Assembly: GCA_013813955.1 (NCBI GenBank)
Contig: JACCQW010000255.1
Coordinates: forward strand, 1 to 7,665
Direction: 5' to 3'
Source of the DNA: Solirubrobacterales bacterium
GTDB taxonomy: Bacteria > Actinomycetota > Thermoleophilia > Solirubrobacterales > Solirubrobacteraceae
DNA: 7,665 nucleotides
Under the pieces are notes generated by a model. It was not told the DNA's origin. It worked only from the letters and a program-made list of their open reading frames with translations, and did no database searches. The translations under genes and the position numbers were made by a program. Shown piece after piece: positions 1 through 7,665 of the stretch (positions within the stretch are counted from its first letter, which is position 1; each line of letters opens with the position of its first letter).

Positions 1-120
1 GCGCTGGACGATCCGGTCGCGGACTACGCGGCGCGCGCCGGTGAGGCGATCGCGCCGTTCCGGCGGGCCGCCGTGGACGTCGTCGTGCGCGACGAGCTGC
101 TGCCGCGGCTGCTGGGCTGA
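1..120 (+). CDS. C-terminal 39 codons of an unidentified protein (5' end outside window)
   Basis: Frame 1 is open from the window edge to a TGA at 118-120. It encodes 39 residues ending in ELLPRLLG. G or C occupies the third position in 37 of 39 codons, as in the real genes here, and the frame stops just before the convergent polX stop, which supports a true gene end. The tail is rich in Ala, Arg, Asp and Val and looks like an amphipathic helix (AIAPFRRAAVDVVVRDELL). It has no membrane segment or recognisable motif. I do not recognise the family from so short a piece and assign no function. The gene converges with polX across 16 bp. Confidence 0.6.
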   Translation, partial: ALDDPVADYAARAGEAIAPFRRAAVDVVVRDELLPRLLG

Positions 121-144
121 GGCATCGCCGGCGGCCTCATGCCT
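120..144. terminator. Small inverted repeat between convergent stop codons (possible weak bidirectional terminator)
   Basis: AGGCAT (120-125) pairs with ATGCCT (139-144), a 6-bp stem around a 13-nt GC-rich loop that can fold further (CGCCGGCG). It spans the gap between the TGA of the upstream gene and the TGA of polX. There is no U-tract on either side, so this is only a candidate. Confidence 0.25.
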
Positions 145-1873
145 GCGCACGCTTGCGCAGCGCCGCGAACTGCGGCCACGGCCGTGCGTTGGCGACCTGC
201 TCGGGCGTCAGCCATGCGCGGCGCGCGGTGGCGATGCCCCAGCGCATGATCCCCATGGTGTTCGTGCCGTGCGCGTCGGAGTCCACGAGCACCATCACGC
301 CCGCCTCGGCGGCCGCGCGTGCGTGTACGTCGTCGAGGTCGCGGCGGTCGGGCGCCGCGTTGATCTCGAGCATCGTGTGCGTGCGCGCCGCGGCCTCGAT
401 CACCGCGTCGACGTCCAGCGCGTAGGGCGCTCGTGATTCGATCTTGCGCCCGGTGGGATGGCCGATCGCGTCGATCCAGGGGTGCTCGATCGCCGCGACC
501 ATCCGCTTGGTCATCTCCGCCTCGGGCATCGAGAACGCGGTGTGCACCGATGCGATCACCCAGTCCAGGCGCTCCAGCAGGTCGTCGTCGTAGTCCGGCG
601 ACCCGTCCGGCAGGACGTTGGTCTCCGTGCCGGCAAGCACCTCGATGCCCTCCACCCGGGCGTTGACCGCGGCCACGCGCTCGATCTGGCGCTCGAGCTC
701 GTCGGGGCCGACGTGGTTGCCGAAGCCGTGGGTCGCGGAGTGGTCGGTGATCGCCAGGTACTCGTAGCCGCGATCGCGTGCCGCGAGCGCCATCTCCTCG
801 ATCGTGTTGCGCCCGTCGGAGGCGACCGTGTGGCAGTGCAGGTCCCCGCGGATGTCCTCGATCGTGATCAGCCGGGGCGCGGCGAAGCCGGGCGCGAGCT
901 CGCCACGGTCCTCACGCAGCTCGGGCTCGGGGTAGGCCAGGCCCAGGCGCTCGTAGACCTCCTCCTCGGTCGCGCAGCGCAGCGTCTCGCCGGTCGCGTC
1001 GTCGAGGATCCCGTATTCGGAGACGTGCAGGCCGCGGCGCACCGCGGCCTCGCGCAGCGCCACGTTGTGCGCCTGCGAGCCGGTGAAGTGCTGCAGCAGG
1101 TTTCCGAAGCAGTCCGGCGTGACCACGCGCAGGTCGACCGGCAGGCCCGTGTGGGTCCTCCCGCGCGCGGCGTTCTCGCCCGGCGCGGAGACCGACTCGA
1201 TGACGTCGAGCTCGGCCAGCGCTCGCGTCAGCGCGCCGGGATCGGACGCGGTGGCGATGATGTCAAGGTCCTTGACGGAGTCCGCGCCGCGCCGGGCGGA
1301 GCCAGCGAGCTCGACGCGATCGGCCGCCGGATGGGCGCGCAGCGCGGCCACGATCTGCTCGCCGACGCCCAGCGCCTTGTGCAGCAGCACGCGCGGCGCC
1401 GGCCGGTCGCCCACGCCGGCGGCCAGCGCCGCGAGCACCGACTCCTCGAACTTCGCGCCGAAGCCGCGCACCTCCCGCAGGCGCTGGGTCTCCGCGGCGG
1501 CGCGCAGCATCGCCAGCGACTCGATCCCCAGCTCGTCGAACAGCCGCTTGGCGCGCTTGGGCCCCAGGCCGGGCAGGCGGGTCATGTCCAGCAGGCCCGG
1601 CGGGTAGCGGCCGCGCAGCTTCTCGGCGGCCGGGATGGTCCCGGTGTCCAGCAGCGCGCCGATCTTCTCCTCGAGCGTCGTGCCGATACCCGGCAGCGTG
1701 GTGACCCGGCCCGCGCGCGTGAGCGCGGCGACCGAGACGGTCGCCTCGCGCACCGTCTTGGCGGCGCTGCGGTAGGCCAGGACGCGGTGCACGACGGCGC
1801 CGTCGAGCTCGTACAGGTCGGCGAGCTCGTCGAAGGCGGCGGAGATGGCGAGGTTGGACAGCTGCGAGGCCAT
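137..1873 (-). CDS. polX: DNA polymerase/3'-5' exonuclease PolX (family X polymerase with PHP domain)
   Basis: 578 residues, the usual size of bacterial PolX. The family fills short gaps in base excision and break repair, and its C-terminal PHP domain is a metal-dependent nuclease. Helix-hairpin-helix motifs are at about residues 60-71 (LPGIGTTLEEKI), 100-111 (LPGLGPKRAKRL) and 135-147 (VRGFGAKF). The nucleotidyltransferase motif GSARRG (191-196) is followed by catalytic Asp202 and Asp204 in KDLD, with the third Asp at 247 (LPVDLRV). The PHP domain, from about 340, has all nine expected metal ligands: H346 and H348 (DLHCH), D353, H378 (TDHS), E417, H444 (SVHT), H472 (GHPTGR), D533 and H535 (DSDAH). 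Both activities therefore look intact. I chose the ATG at 1873 because family members begin just before the helix matching NLAISAAFDELADLYEL. In-frame ATGs at 1900 and 1930 would add unconserved residues and run over or into the neighbouring gene. No strong ribosome binding site is present (only GGA five bases upstream). The gene is divergent from the glycosyltransferase and convergent with the gene at 1-120. Confidence 0.96.
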   Translation of the reverse strand: MASQLSNLAISAAFDELADLYELDGAVVHRVLAYRSAAKTVREATVSVAALTRAGRVTTLPGIGTTLEEKIGALLDTGTIPAAEKLRGRYPPGLLDMTRLPGLGPKRAKRLFDELGIESLAMLRAAAETQRLREVRGFGAKFEESVLAALAAGVGDRPAPRVLLHKALGVGEQIVAALRAHPAADRVELAGSARRGADSVKDLDIIATASDPGALTRALAELDVIESVSAPGENAARGRTHTGLPVDLRVVTPDCFGNLLQHFTGSQAHNVALREAAVRRGLHVSEYGILDDATGETLRCATEEEVYERLGLAYPEPELREDRGELAPGFAAPRLITIEDIRGDLHCHTVASDGRNTIEEMALAARDRGYEYLAITDHSATHGFGNHVGPDELERQIERVAAVNARVEGIEVLAGTETNVLPDGSPDYDDDLLERLDWVIASVHTAFSMPEAEMTKRMVAAIEHPWIDAIGHPTGRKIESRAPYALDVDAVIEAAARTHTMLEINAAPDRRDLDDVHARAAAEAGVMVLVDSDAHGTNTMGIMRWGIATARRAWLTPEQVANARPWPQFAALRKRAQA

Positions 1874-1881
1874 TGCGGTCC

Positions 1882-1890
1882 GTAGGGTAC
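1882..1890. promoter_or_regulatory. Symmetric -10-like element (GTAGGGTAC) for divergent polX and glycosyltransferase
   Basis: The 25-bp gap between the two ATGs holds GTAGGGTAC. Its flanks, GTA and TAC, are inverted, so it reads TAGGGT on the plus strand (1883-1888) and TACCCT on the minus strand (1889-1884). Both fit the TANNNT -10 pattern common in high-GC actinobacteria. The centre (1886) is 13 nt from the A of each start codon (1873 and 1899). Initiation 6-7 nt past each hexamer would give leaders of only about 4-5 nt. No clear -35 is seen, and it would have to lie inside the opposite coding sequence. The promoter role is inference. Confidence 0.45.
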
Positions 1891-1898
1891 GCGCGCCC

Positions 1899-2639
1899 AT
1901 GCCCGGACCCGCCTGGCTGATCCTGCCCACCTACGACGAGGCCGAGAACATCGAGGCGCTCGTCGTCGCCGCCCTGGCCGTCCTGCAGGAGGCCGCGCCC
2001 GACGGCCACCACGTCCTCGTCGTCGACGACAACTCGCCCGACGGCACCGGCGCCATCGCCGAGCGGCTCGCCGCCGAGCACGCCGCCGTCGAGGTGCTGC
2101 ACCGCCCCGGGCGGGGCGGCCTGGGCCCCGCGTACCTCGCCGGGTTCGCCCATGCCCTCGATCGTGGCGCCGGCCTGGTCTGCGAGATGGACTGCGACTT
2201 CTCCCACGACCCGGCCGACCTCGCGCGGCTGCTCGCCGCGGCGCGCGAGGCCGACCTGGTGCTGGGCTCGCGCTACGTGGCGGGGGGCGGGATCTCCGAC
2301 TGGGGGGCCGCTCGGCGGCTGGTCAGCCGCGGTGGCTCGTGGTACGCGCGGCGCATCCTCCGCCTGCCGGTCCGTGACCTCACCGGCGGCCTGAAGTGCT
2401 TCCGCCGCGAGGTCCTGGAGGCGATCGACCTGCCCACCGTGCGCTCGCGCGGCTACGCCTTCCAGGTCGAGCTCACCTATCGCGCGGTGCTCGCGGGCTT
2501 CCGCGTTGTCGAGCTGCCGATCGTCTTCCGCGACCGCCGGCACGGACGGTCGAAGATGTCGTGGCGGATCGCCGGCGAGGCCGTCGTGCTCGTGCCGCGG
2601 ATGCGCTTCGGGCGCGGTGCCCGCGGCCACGCCGGGTAG
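1899..2639 (+). CDS. Family 2 glycosyltransferase, polyprenol-phosphate mannose synthase (DPM1/Ppm1) type
   Basis: 246 residues, matching a single catalytic GT-A domain. The family transfers a sugar, usually mannose from GDP-mannose, to a polyprenyl phosphate at the inner face of the membrane, supplying lipid-linked sugar to later glycosyltransferases. Visible motifs are LPTYDEAEN (9-17), the nucleotide-binding strand VVDDNSPDGT (41-50), the metal-binding DxD as D98-C-D100 in EMDCDFSHDP, GSRYVAGGG (123-131), DLTGGLKCFRREVL (160-173), GYAFQVEL (185-192) and the C-terminal RDRRHGRSKMS (211-221). There is no C-terminal transmembrane or GtrA-like domain and no N-acyltransferase partner, unlike two-domain mycobacterial Ppm1, so it is a soluble or peripheral enzyme. 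The start at 1899 places the first strand (WLILPTY) right after the Met. An ATG at 1845 would run through polX and add unconserved residues. No Shine-Dalgarno site is seen. Substrate is inferred from family resemblance; another hexose or an aminosugar donor is possible. Confidence 0.87.
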   Translation: MPGPAWLILPTYDEAENIEALVVAALAVLQEAAPDGHHVLVVDDNSPDGTGAIAERLAAEHAAVEVLHRPGRGGLGPAYLAGFAHALDRGAGLVCEMDCDFSHDPADLARLLAAAREADLVLGSRYVAGGGISDWGAARRLVSRGGSWYARRILRLPVRDLTGGLKCFRREVLEAIDLPTVRSRGYAFQVELTYRAVLAGFRVVELPIVFRDRRHGRSKMSWRIAGEAVVLVPRMRFGRGARGHAG

Positions 2640-2648
2640 GGTCGCTGC

Positions 2649-2680
2649 GCGGCCCCCGGCCAGGGGTTGCTTCATTTTGT
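2649..2680 (+). terminator. Candidate intrinsic terminator after the glycosyltransferase
   Basis: Bases 2649-2656 (GCGGCCCC) pair with 2663-2670 (GGGGTTGC): eight pairs, two of them G-U, with a 6-nt loop. TTCATTTTGT follows directly, seven T in ten bases, which is rare in this GC-rich DNA. The stop codon of the glycosyltransferase ends 9 nt upstream. The same T-rich stretch runs into the promoter-like TATAGT for trxA, so the two readings partly compete. Confidence 0.5.
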
Positions 2681-2685
2681 ATAGT
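2680..2685 (+). promoter_or_regulatory. Candidate -10 element of the trxA promoter
   Basis: TATAGT matches the TATAAT consensus at five of six bases and lies in the only AT-rich island between the glycosyltransferase and trxA. A start about 7 nt downstream (near 2692) would give a leader of about 28 nt containing the AAGGAG ribosome binding site at 2706-2711. No good -35 stands 16-18 bp upstream, where the terminator hairpin loop lies. TTGCTT at 2667-2672 is too close to serve. An activator or alternative sigma factor could explain this; I cannot tell. Confidence 0.45.
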
Positions 2686-2719
2686 GACTCGTGCACCCGC
2701 TTCCCAAGGAGAACCACAC

Positions 2720-3046
2720 ATGGCCGGATCGCTCACCGAAGTCACCGACACCAGCTTCCAGGCCGAGGTCATCGAGTCCGAGACCCCGGTCCTCGTCGAC
2801 TTCTGGGCGCCGTGGTGCGGCCCATGCCGCGTCGTCGGCCCTGTGCTCGAGGAGATCGCCGGTGAGCGCGACGACCTGCGCATCGTCAAGCTCAACGTCG
2901 ACGAGAACCAGCAGACGGCCGCGACGTTCGAGGTCCTCTCGATCCCGACGATGATCCTCTTCAAGAACGGGGTCGCGGCAAAGAAGATCATCGGGGCCTA
3001 CCCCAAGAAGAAGCTCGAGGCCGAGCTCGAGCCGGTGCTGGCGTAG
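2720..3046 (+). CDS. trxA: Thioredoxin
   Basis: 108 residues, the standard length for a single-domain cytosolic thioredoxin. It is a dithiol reductant for ribonucleotide reductase, peroxiredoxins, methionine sulfoxide reductase and other oxidised proteins, and is itself recycled by thioredoxin reductase. The active site is WCGPC, with Cys33 and Cys36, in the context VLVDFWAPWCGPC. The buried Asp is D27 and the cis-proline is P76 in SIPT. The strand MILFKNGV and the Gly in KIIGAYPKKKLE complete the fold. There is no signal peptide or membrane anchor. The ATG at 2720 is preceded by AAGGAG (2706-2711) with 8-nt spacing, the best ribosome binding site in the window, so the start is secure. No trxB is adjacent. 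The gene appears to have its own promoter and converges with katA. The C-terminus is Lys/Glu rich (KKKLEAELEPVLA), as is common in this family. Confidence 0.97.
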   Translation: MAGSLTEVTDTSFQAEVIESETPVLVDFWAPWCGPCRVVGPVLEEIAGERDDLRIVKLNVDENQQTAATFEVLSIPTMILFKNGVAAKKIIGAYPKKKLEAELEPVLA

Positions 3047-3059
3047 CGCCGGCCCGAGC
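3025..3059. terminator. Long hairpin between convergent trxA and katA (likely bidirectional terminator)
   Basis: GCTCG (3025-3029) pairs with CGAGC (3055-3059). After one A/C mismatch, GCCGGTGCT (3031-3039) pairs with AGCGCCGGC (3045-3053) around the 5-nt loop GGCGT. The stem has 15 positions, including one T/G opposition (3036/3048). In the trxA transcript the T/G pair is a wobble and the A/C pair a mismatch; in the katA transcript these swap roles, so both directions fold equally well. The trxA stop codon (TAG, 3044-3046) lies at the loop end of the stem, and the katA stop is 12 bp beyond the far end. No U-tract follows on either strand, so termination would not be of the classical type. 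Confidence 0.5.
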
Positions 3060-3070
3060 CCAGCGACTAC

Positions 3071-4564
3071 CTAGAGGACGACTCCGGCTCCGGCCGGCGT
3101 CGCCGCGTCGCGCCCGAGGCCGGAGGCCACGGCCGCGCCGAGCTCGGGGTCGACCTGCGTCCAGTAGGCGACGACGCGGTCCTGCATGCCCGGCTCGACC
3201 TCCTGGCTGGCGTGCCCCACGATGTTGGCCGCCAGGTTGTCGCGGTCGGTCTGTGAGAGCACCTCGCGATACAGCGTCCCCGGCTGGCCGAAGTCGTCGT
3301 CCTCGGCGTGCAGGTCGTAGGCGGTGCGCACGATCTCGCCGCCGGCCTCCCAGCCCGTGATCTCGCCGTAGCGCTCGGTGTCGGCGACCGGGCCGCCGTA
3401 GCTGTTGGGCGCGTAGGGCGGCTGGTCGCCGGCGTGGATGGAGCGCATGGGCCCGTCCTTGTTGTAGCTGTGGAACGGGCACTGCGGGGCGTTGATCGGC
3501 AGCTGGTTGTAGTTGGCGCCGATCCGGTGGCGGTGCGTGTCGGGGTAGCTGAACAGCCGCCCGAGCAGCATCTTGTCCGGCGACGGGCCCACGCCCGGCA
3601 CCATGTTCGCCGGCTCGAAGGCGGCCTGCTCGACCTCGGCGAAGTAGTTGGCCGGGTTGCGGTCGAGCACCATGCGCCCGACGGTGATCAGCGGGTAGTC
3701 GCCGTGCGGCCAGACCTTCGTGAGGTCGAACGGGTTGAAGCGGTAGCCCGCCGCGTCGTCGAAGGGCATGATCTGCACCTTCAGCGTCCACGCCGGGGGC
3801 TCGCCGCCCCTGATCGCCTCGAAGAGGTCGCGGCGGTGGCAGTCGGGGTCCTCGGCGGTCATCGCGTGCGCCTCGGCGTCGGTGAAGTTCTCCACGCCCT
3901 GCTCGGTGACGAAGTGGAACTTGACCCAGAACTTCTCGCCGCCGGCGTTGATCCACATATACGTGTGGCTGCCGAAGCCGTGCATGTGGCGCAGCGTCTT
4001 CGGCGTGCCGCGGTCGGTCATCAGGAACGTGACCTGGTGGGCGGACTCGGGCGACAGCGTCCAGAAGTCCCACTGCGCGTTGTGGCTCTTGCGGTCGGTG
4101 TCGGGCATCCGCTTCTGGGAGTGGATGAAGTCCTGGAACTTCGAGGGGTCGCGGACGAAGAAGATCGGCGTGTTGTTGCCGACGAGGTCGTAGTTGCCCT
4201 CCTGGGTGTAGAACTTCAGCGCGAAGCCGCGGGGATCGCGCAGCGTGTCGGCCGAGCCCAGCTCGCCGGCCACGGTGGAGAAGCGCGCGAACATCGGCGT
4301 GCGCCTGCCGACCTGCGAGAGGAAGTCCGCACGGGTGAACTGCGTGACGTCCTCGGTGACCTCGAAGAAGCCGTGGGCGCCGCTGCCCTTGGCGTGCACG
4401 ACGCGCTCGGGGACGCGCTCGCGGTTGAACTGGGCCATCTTCTGGATGACGTAGTGGTCCTGCAACAGCAGCGGGCCGTTGGGGCCGACCGAGAGGGAGT
4501 GCTCGTCGCTGGGGGCGGGGATCCCCGCGTCGGTCGTCGTGGGCGGCGGGATCTTCTCGCTCAT
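3071..4564 (-). CDS. katA: Monofunctional haem catalase (KatA/CatA type, small subunit)
   Basis: 497 residues, typical of clade 3 small-subunit catalases, which are cytosolic tetramers converting hydrogen peroxide to water and oxygen. All key haem-pocket residues are present: catalytic His57 in RVVHAKGSGAHG, Asn130 in VGNNTPIFF, and the proximal haem ligand Tyr340 with Arg336 in RLFSYPDTHRHRIG. By counting from bovine catalase, His176 and Arg185 (HQVTFLMTDRG) match NADPH-pocket residues, so bound NADPH is plausible. No signal peptide is seen. The start is the ATG at 4564, with GAAAGG (4577-4572) seven bases upstream. A longer open frame reaching 4726 lies inside furA and codes for Arg-rich nonsense. 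The start overlaps the furA stop as ATGA, so translation should be coupled to furA and expression controlled from the furA promoter. Many actinobacterial furA genes precede katG catalase-peroxidase; here the partner is the KatA type, as in the Streptomyces catR-catA arrangement. Confidence 0.97.
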   Translation of the reverse strand: MSEKIPPPTTTDAGIPAPSDEHSLSVGPNGPLLLQDHYVIQKMAQFNRERVPERVVHAKGSGAHGFFEVTEDVTQFTRADFLSQVGRRTPMFARFSTVAGELGSADTLRDPRGFALKFYTQEGNYDLVGNNTPIFFVRDPSKFQDFIHSQKRMPDTDRKSHNAQWDFWTLSPESAHQVTFLMTDRGTPKTLRHMHGFGSHTYMWINAGGEKFWVKFHFVTEQGVENFTDAEAHAMTAEDPDCHRRDLFEAIRGGEPPAWTLKVQIMPFDDAAGYRFNPFDLTKVWPHGDYPLITVGRMVLDRNPANYFAEVEQAAFEPANMVPGVGPSPDKMLLGRLFSYPDTHRHRIGANYNQLPINAPQCPFHSYNKDGPMRSIHAGDQPPYAPNSYGGPVADTERYGEITGWEAGGEIVRTAYDLHAEDDDFGQPGTLYREVLSQTDRDNLAANIVGHASQEVEPGMQDRVVAYWTQVDPELGAAVASGLGRDAATPAGAGVVL

Positions 4565-5040
4565 GCGATGGCCTTTCGTTCGTGGGGGGACAGGCAGGAG
4601 GGGCAGGTGCCCCAGTAGGTGACCTCGGCCTCGTCGACGACGAAGCCGCCCGCCGAGGAGGGCTCCAGGCACGGGACGCGGCCCGTGGCGCAGTCGACAT
4701 CGGCAACCGCGCCGCAGGAGCGGCACACGAGGTGGTGATGGTTGTCGCCGACGCGCGCCTCGTAGCGCGCCGGGCTGCCGGCGGGCTCGATCCGGCGGGC
4801 CAGGCCCGCGGCGTGCAGCGCGCCGAGCACGTCGTAGACCGCCTGGGTGGAGACCGTGCCCAAGCGCGCGCGCACGCGGGTGGCGATGTCGTCCACCGTG
4901 GCGTGGTCGCCCGCGCGGACGGCGCTGAGCACGGCGAGGCGCGGAGCGGTGACCCGCAGGCCCGCGTCGCGCAGCAGGGCGGCGTCCTGCGCCGCGGCCG
5001 GGTGATGCTCCTCCGCGGCCGGATGGCTCTGCTGCGTCAC
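4561..5040 (-). CDS. furA: Fur-family peroxide-responsive repressor (FurA/CatR/PerR type)
   Basis: 159 residues. A winged-helix DNA-binding domain covers about 21-95 (LLRDAGLRVTAPRLAVLSAV and the recognition region VSTQAVYDVLGALHAAGL). A dimerisation and metal-binding domain follows, with the Fur signature DNHHHLVCRSCG (99-110). Two CxxC pairs, C106/C109 and C146/C149, are the expected structural zinc site. His-rich HHH (101-103) and upstream acidic residues probably form the regulatory metal site whose oxidation releases DNA in PerR-like proteins. The N-terminal 20 residues are His/Ala rich and variable. The start is GTG at 5040, which a TANNNT box at 5053-5048 places at or next to the transcript start. 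Its TGA overlaps the katA ATG by 4 bp, so it very probably represses itself and katA and releases both under peroxide. Family members of this subtype also include Zur and Nur regulators; the catalase partner favours the FurA/CatR reading. Confidence 0.93.
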   Translation of the reverse strand: MTQQSHPAAEEHHPAAAQDAALLRDAGLRVTAPRLAVLSAVRAGDHATVDDIATRVRARLGTVSTQAVYDVLGALHAAGLARRIEPAGSPARYEARVGDNHHHLVCRSCGAVADVDCATGRVPCLEPSSAGGFVVDEAEVTYWGTCPSCLSPHERKAIA

Positions 5041-5047
5041 CCGCCCG

Positions 5048-5053
5048 ACGCTA
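5048..5053 (-). promoter_or_regulatory. Candidate -10 of the furA-katA promoter (leaderless geometry)
   Basis: Read on the minus strand, TAGCGT (5053 to 5048) fits TANNNT. Placing its last T at -7 puts +1 at 5041, with the GTG start codon at 5040, so the mRNA would begin at or one base before the start codon. This agrees with the absence of a good ribosome binding site. The -35 window for a 17-bp spacer (5076 to 5071) reads TGGAGT, matching TTGACA weakly, and lies inside the inverted repeats annotated next. Confidence 0.5.
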
Positions 5054-5062
5054 TCACGCTTT

Positions 5063-5087
5063 CTGGAACGACTCCAGGAACGGTTCC
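5063..5087 (-). promoter_or_regulatory. Candidate FurA operator: two adjoining inverted repeats over the -35 region
   Basis: On the minus strand GGAAC-C-GTTCC (5087-5077) is followed by CTGGA-N5-TCCAG (5077-5063), two dyads sharing base 5077. CGTTCC also recurs as a direct repeat 12 bp apart (5082-5077 and 5070-5065). The array covers the expected -35 of the furA promoter, where a repressor would block polymerase. It is the only dyad-rich stretch in the 56 bp between ileS and furA. FurA binding is inferred from position and autoregulation in the family; I do not match it to a published box. Confidence 0.45.
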
Positions 5088-5096
5088 GTGCGGGGC

Positions 5097-7665
<2,569 letters not shown>

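Noticed and set aside
458..1885. Open frame of 475 codons on the plus strand, antisense to polX
   Set aside because: It lies wholly opposite polX, whose motifs are complete. Long stop-free antisense frames are expected at this GC content, and the translation is Arg/Val/Leu-rich with no recognisable fold.
1845..1898. Upstream extension of the glycosyltransferase to an ATG at 1845
   Set aside because: It would overlap the polX start and add 18 residues absent from the family; the ATG at 1899 places the first strand correctly.
1263..2717. Minus-strand open frame of 484 codons across polX and the glycosyltransferase
   Set aside because: It overlaps two well-supported genes on different strands and frames; its translation is compositionally biased.
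3308..4618. Open frame of 436 codons on the plus strand, antisense to katA
   Set aside because: Mirror of catalase codons; low-complexity translation rich in Val, Gly and Arg with no motif.
2988..4706. Minus-strand open frame of 572 codons overlapping katA in another frame
   Set aside because: Catalase in the neighbouring frame has every active-site residue; this frame is Arg/Pro/Ala low-complexity.
4565..4726. Upstream extension of katA to an ATG at 4726
   Set aside because: The extra 54 residues lie within furA, are Arg/Leu-rich and unlike any catalase N-terminus; the ATG at 4564 has a good ribosome binding site.
5063..5087. Intrinsic terminator for ileS
   Set aside because: The stems are 5 bp with a 1-nt or 5-nt loop and no U-tract follows; the position over the furA -35 fits an operator better.

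Overview
The window is very GC-rich, with G or C at almost every third codon position, TANNNT-type -10 elements and start codons that often lack a Shine-Dalgarno site. This suggests a high-GC actinobacterial relative. A deep branch such as Thermoleophilia (Solirubrobacter/Conexibacter type) is my guess, not something the sequence proves. The region looks chromosomal and housekeeping. I see no tRNA or rRNA, insertion sequence, phage gene, attachment site, origin or CRISPR array, and coding density is close to complete.

Layout, left to right. (1) The last 39 codons of an unidentified + strand gene (1-120) converge on polX. (2) polX (137-1873, minus) encodes a full-length bacterial family X DNA polymerase with an intact PHP nuclease domain. 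(3) A 25-bp divergent gap separates polX from a family 2 glycosyltransferase of the polyprenol-phosphate mannose synthase type (1899-2639, plus). The motif GTAGGGTAC sits exactly midway between the two start codons. (4) A terminator-like hairpin and an AT-rich promoter-like island precede a classical thioredoxin, trxA (2720-3046, plus). (5) trxA converges on katA across 24 bp that contain most of one arm of a long hairpin. (6) katA (3071-4564, minus) is a clade-3-type haem catalase. It is translationally coupled by a 4-bp ATGA overlap to furA (4561-5040, minus), a peroxide-sensing Fur-family repressor. The furA promoter region carries inverted repeats at the expected -35 position and a -10 box placed for a leaderless GTG start. 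(7) Upstream on the same strand is the C-terminal four fifths of ileS (5097-7665, minus), a eukaryote-like (type 2) isoleucyl-tRNA synthetase. It is cut by the window edge.

The furA-katA pair is a self-contained oxidative stress unit: FurA represses its own promoter and the catalase behind it until peroxide or loss of metal inactivates it. Thioredoxin is also a redox protein but lies on the other strand under its own signals. No new multi-gene system is visible. The features most worth a second look are small: an in-frame GG(Q/R)A tandem repeat in ileS that also forms a six-run G-quadruplex motif in the coding strand, the symmetric polX/glycosyltransferase promoter, the furA operator/promoter, and the trxA-katA hairpin.
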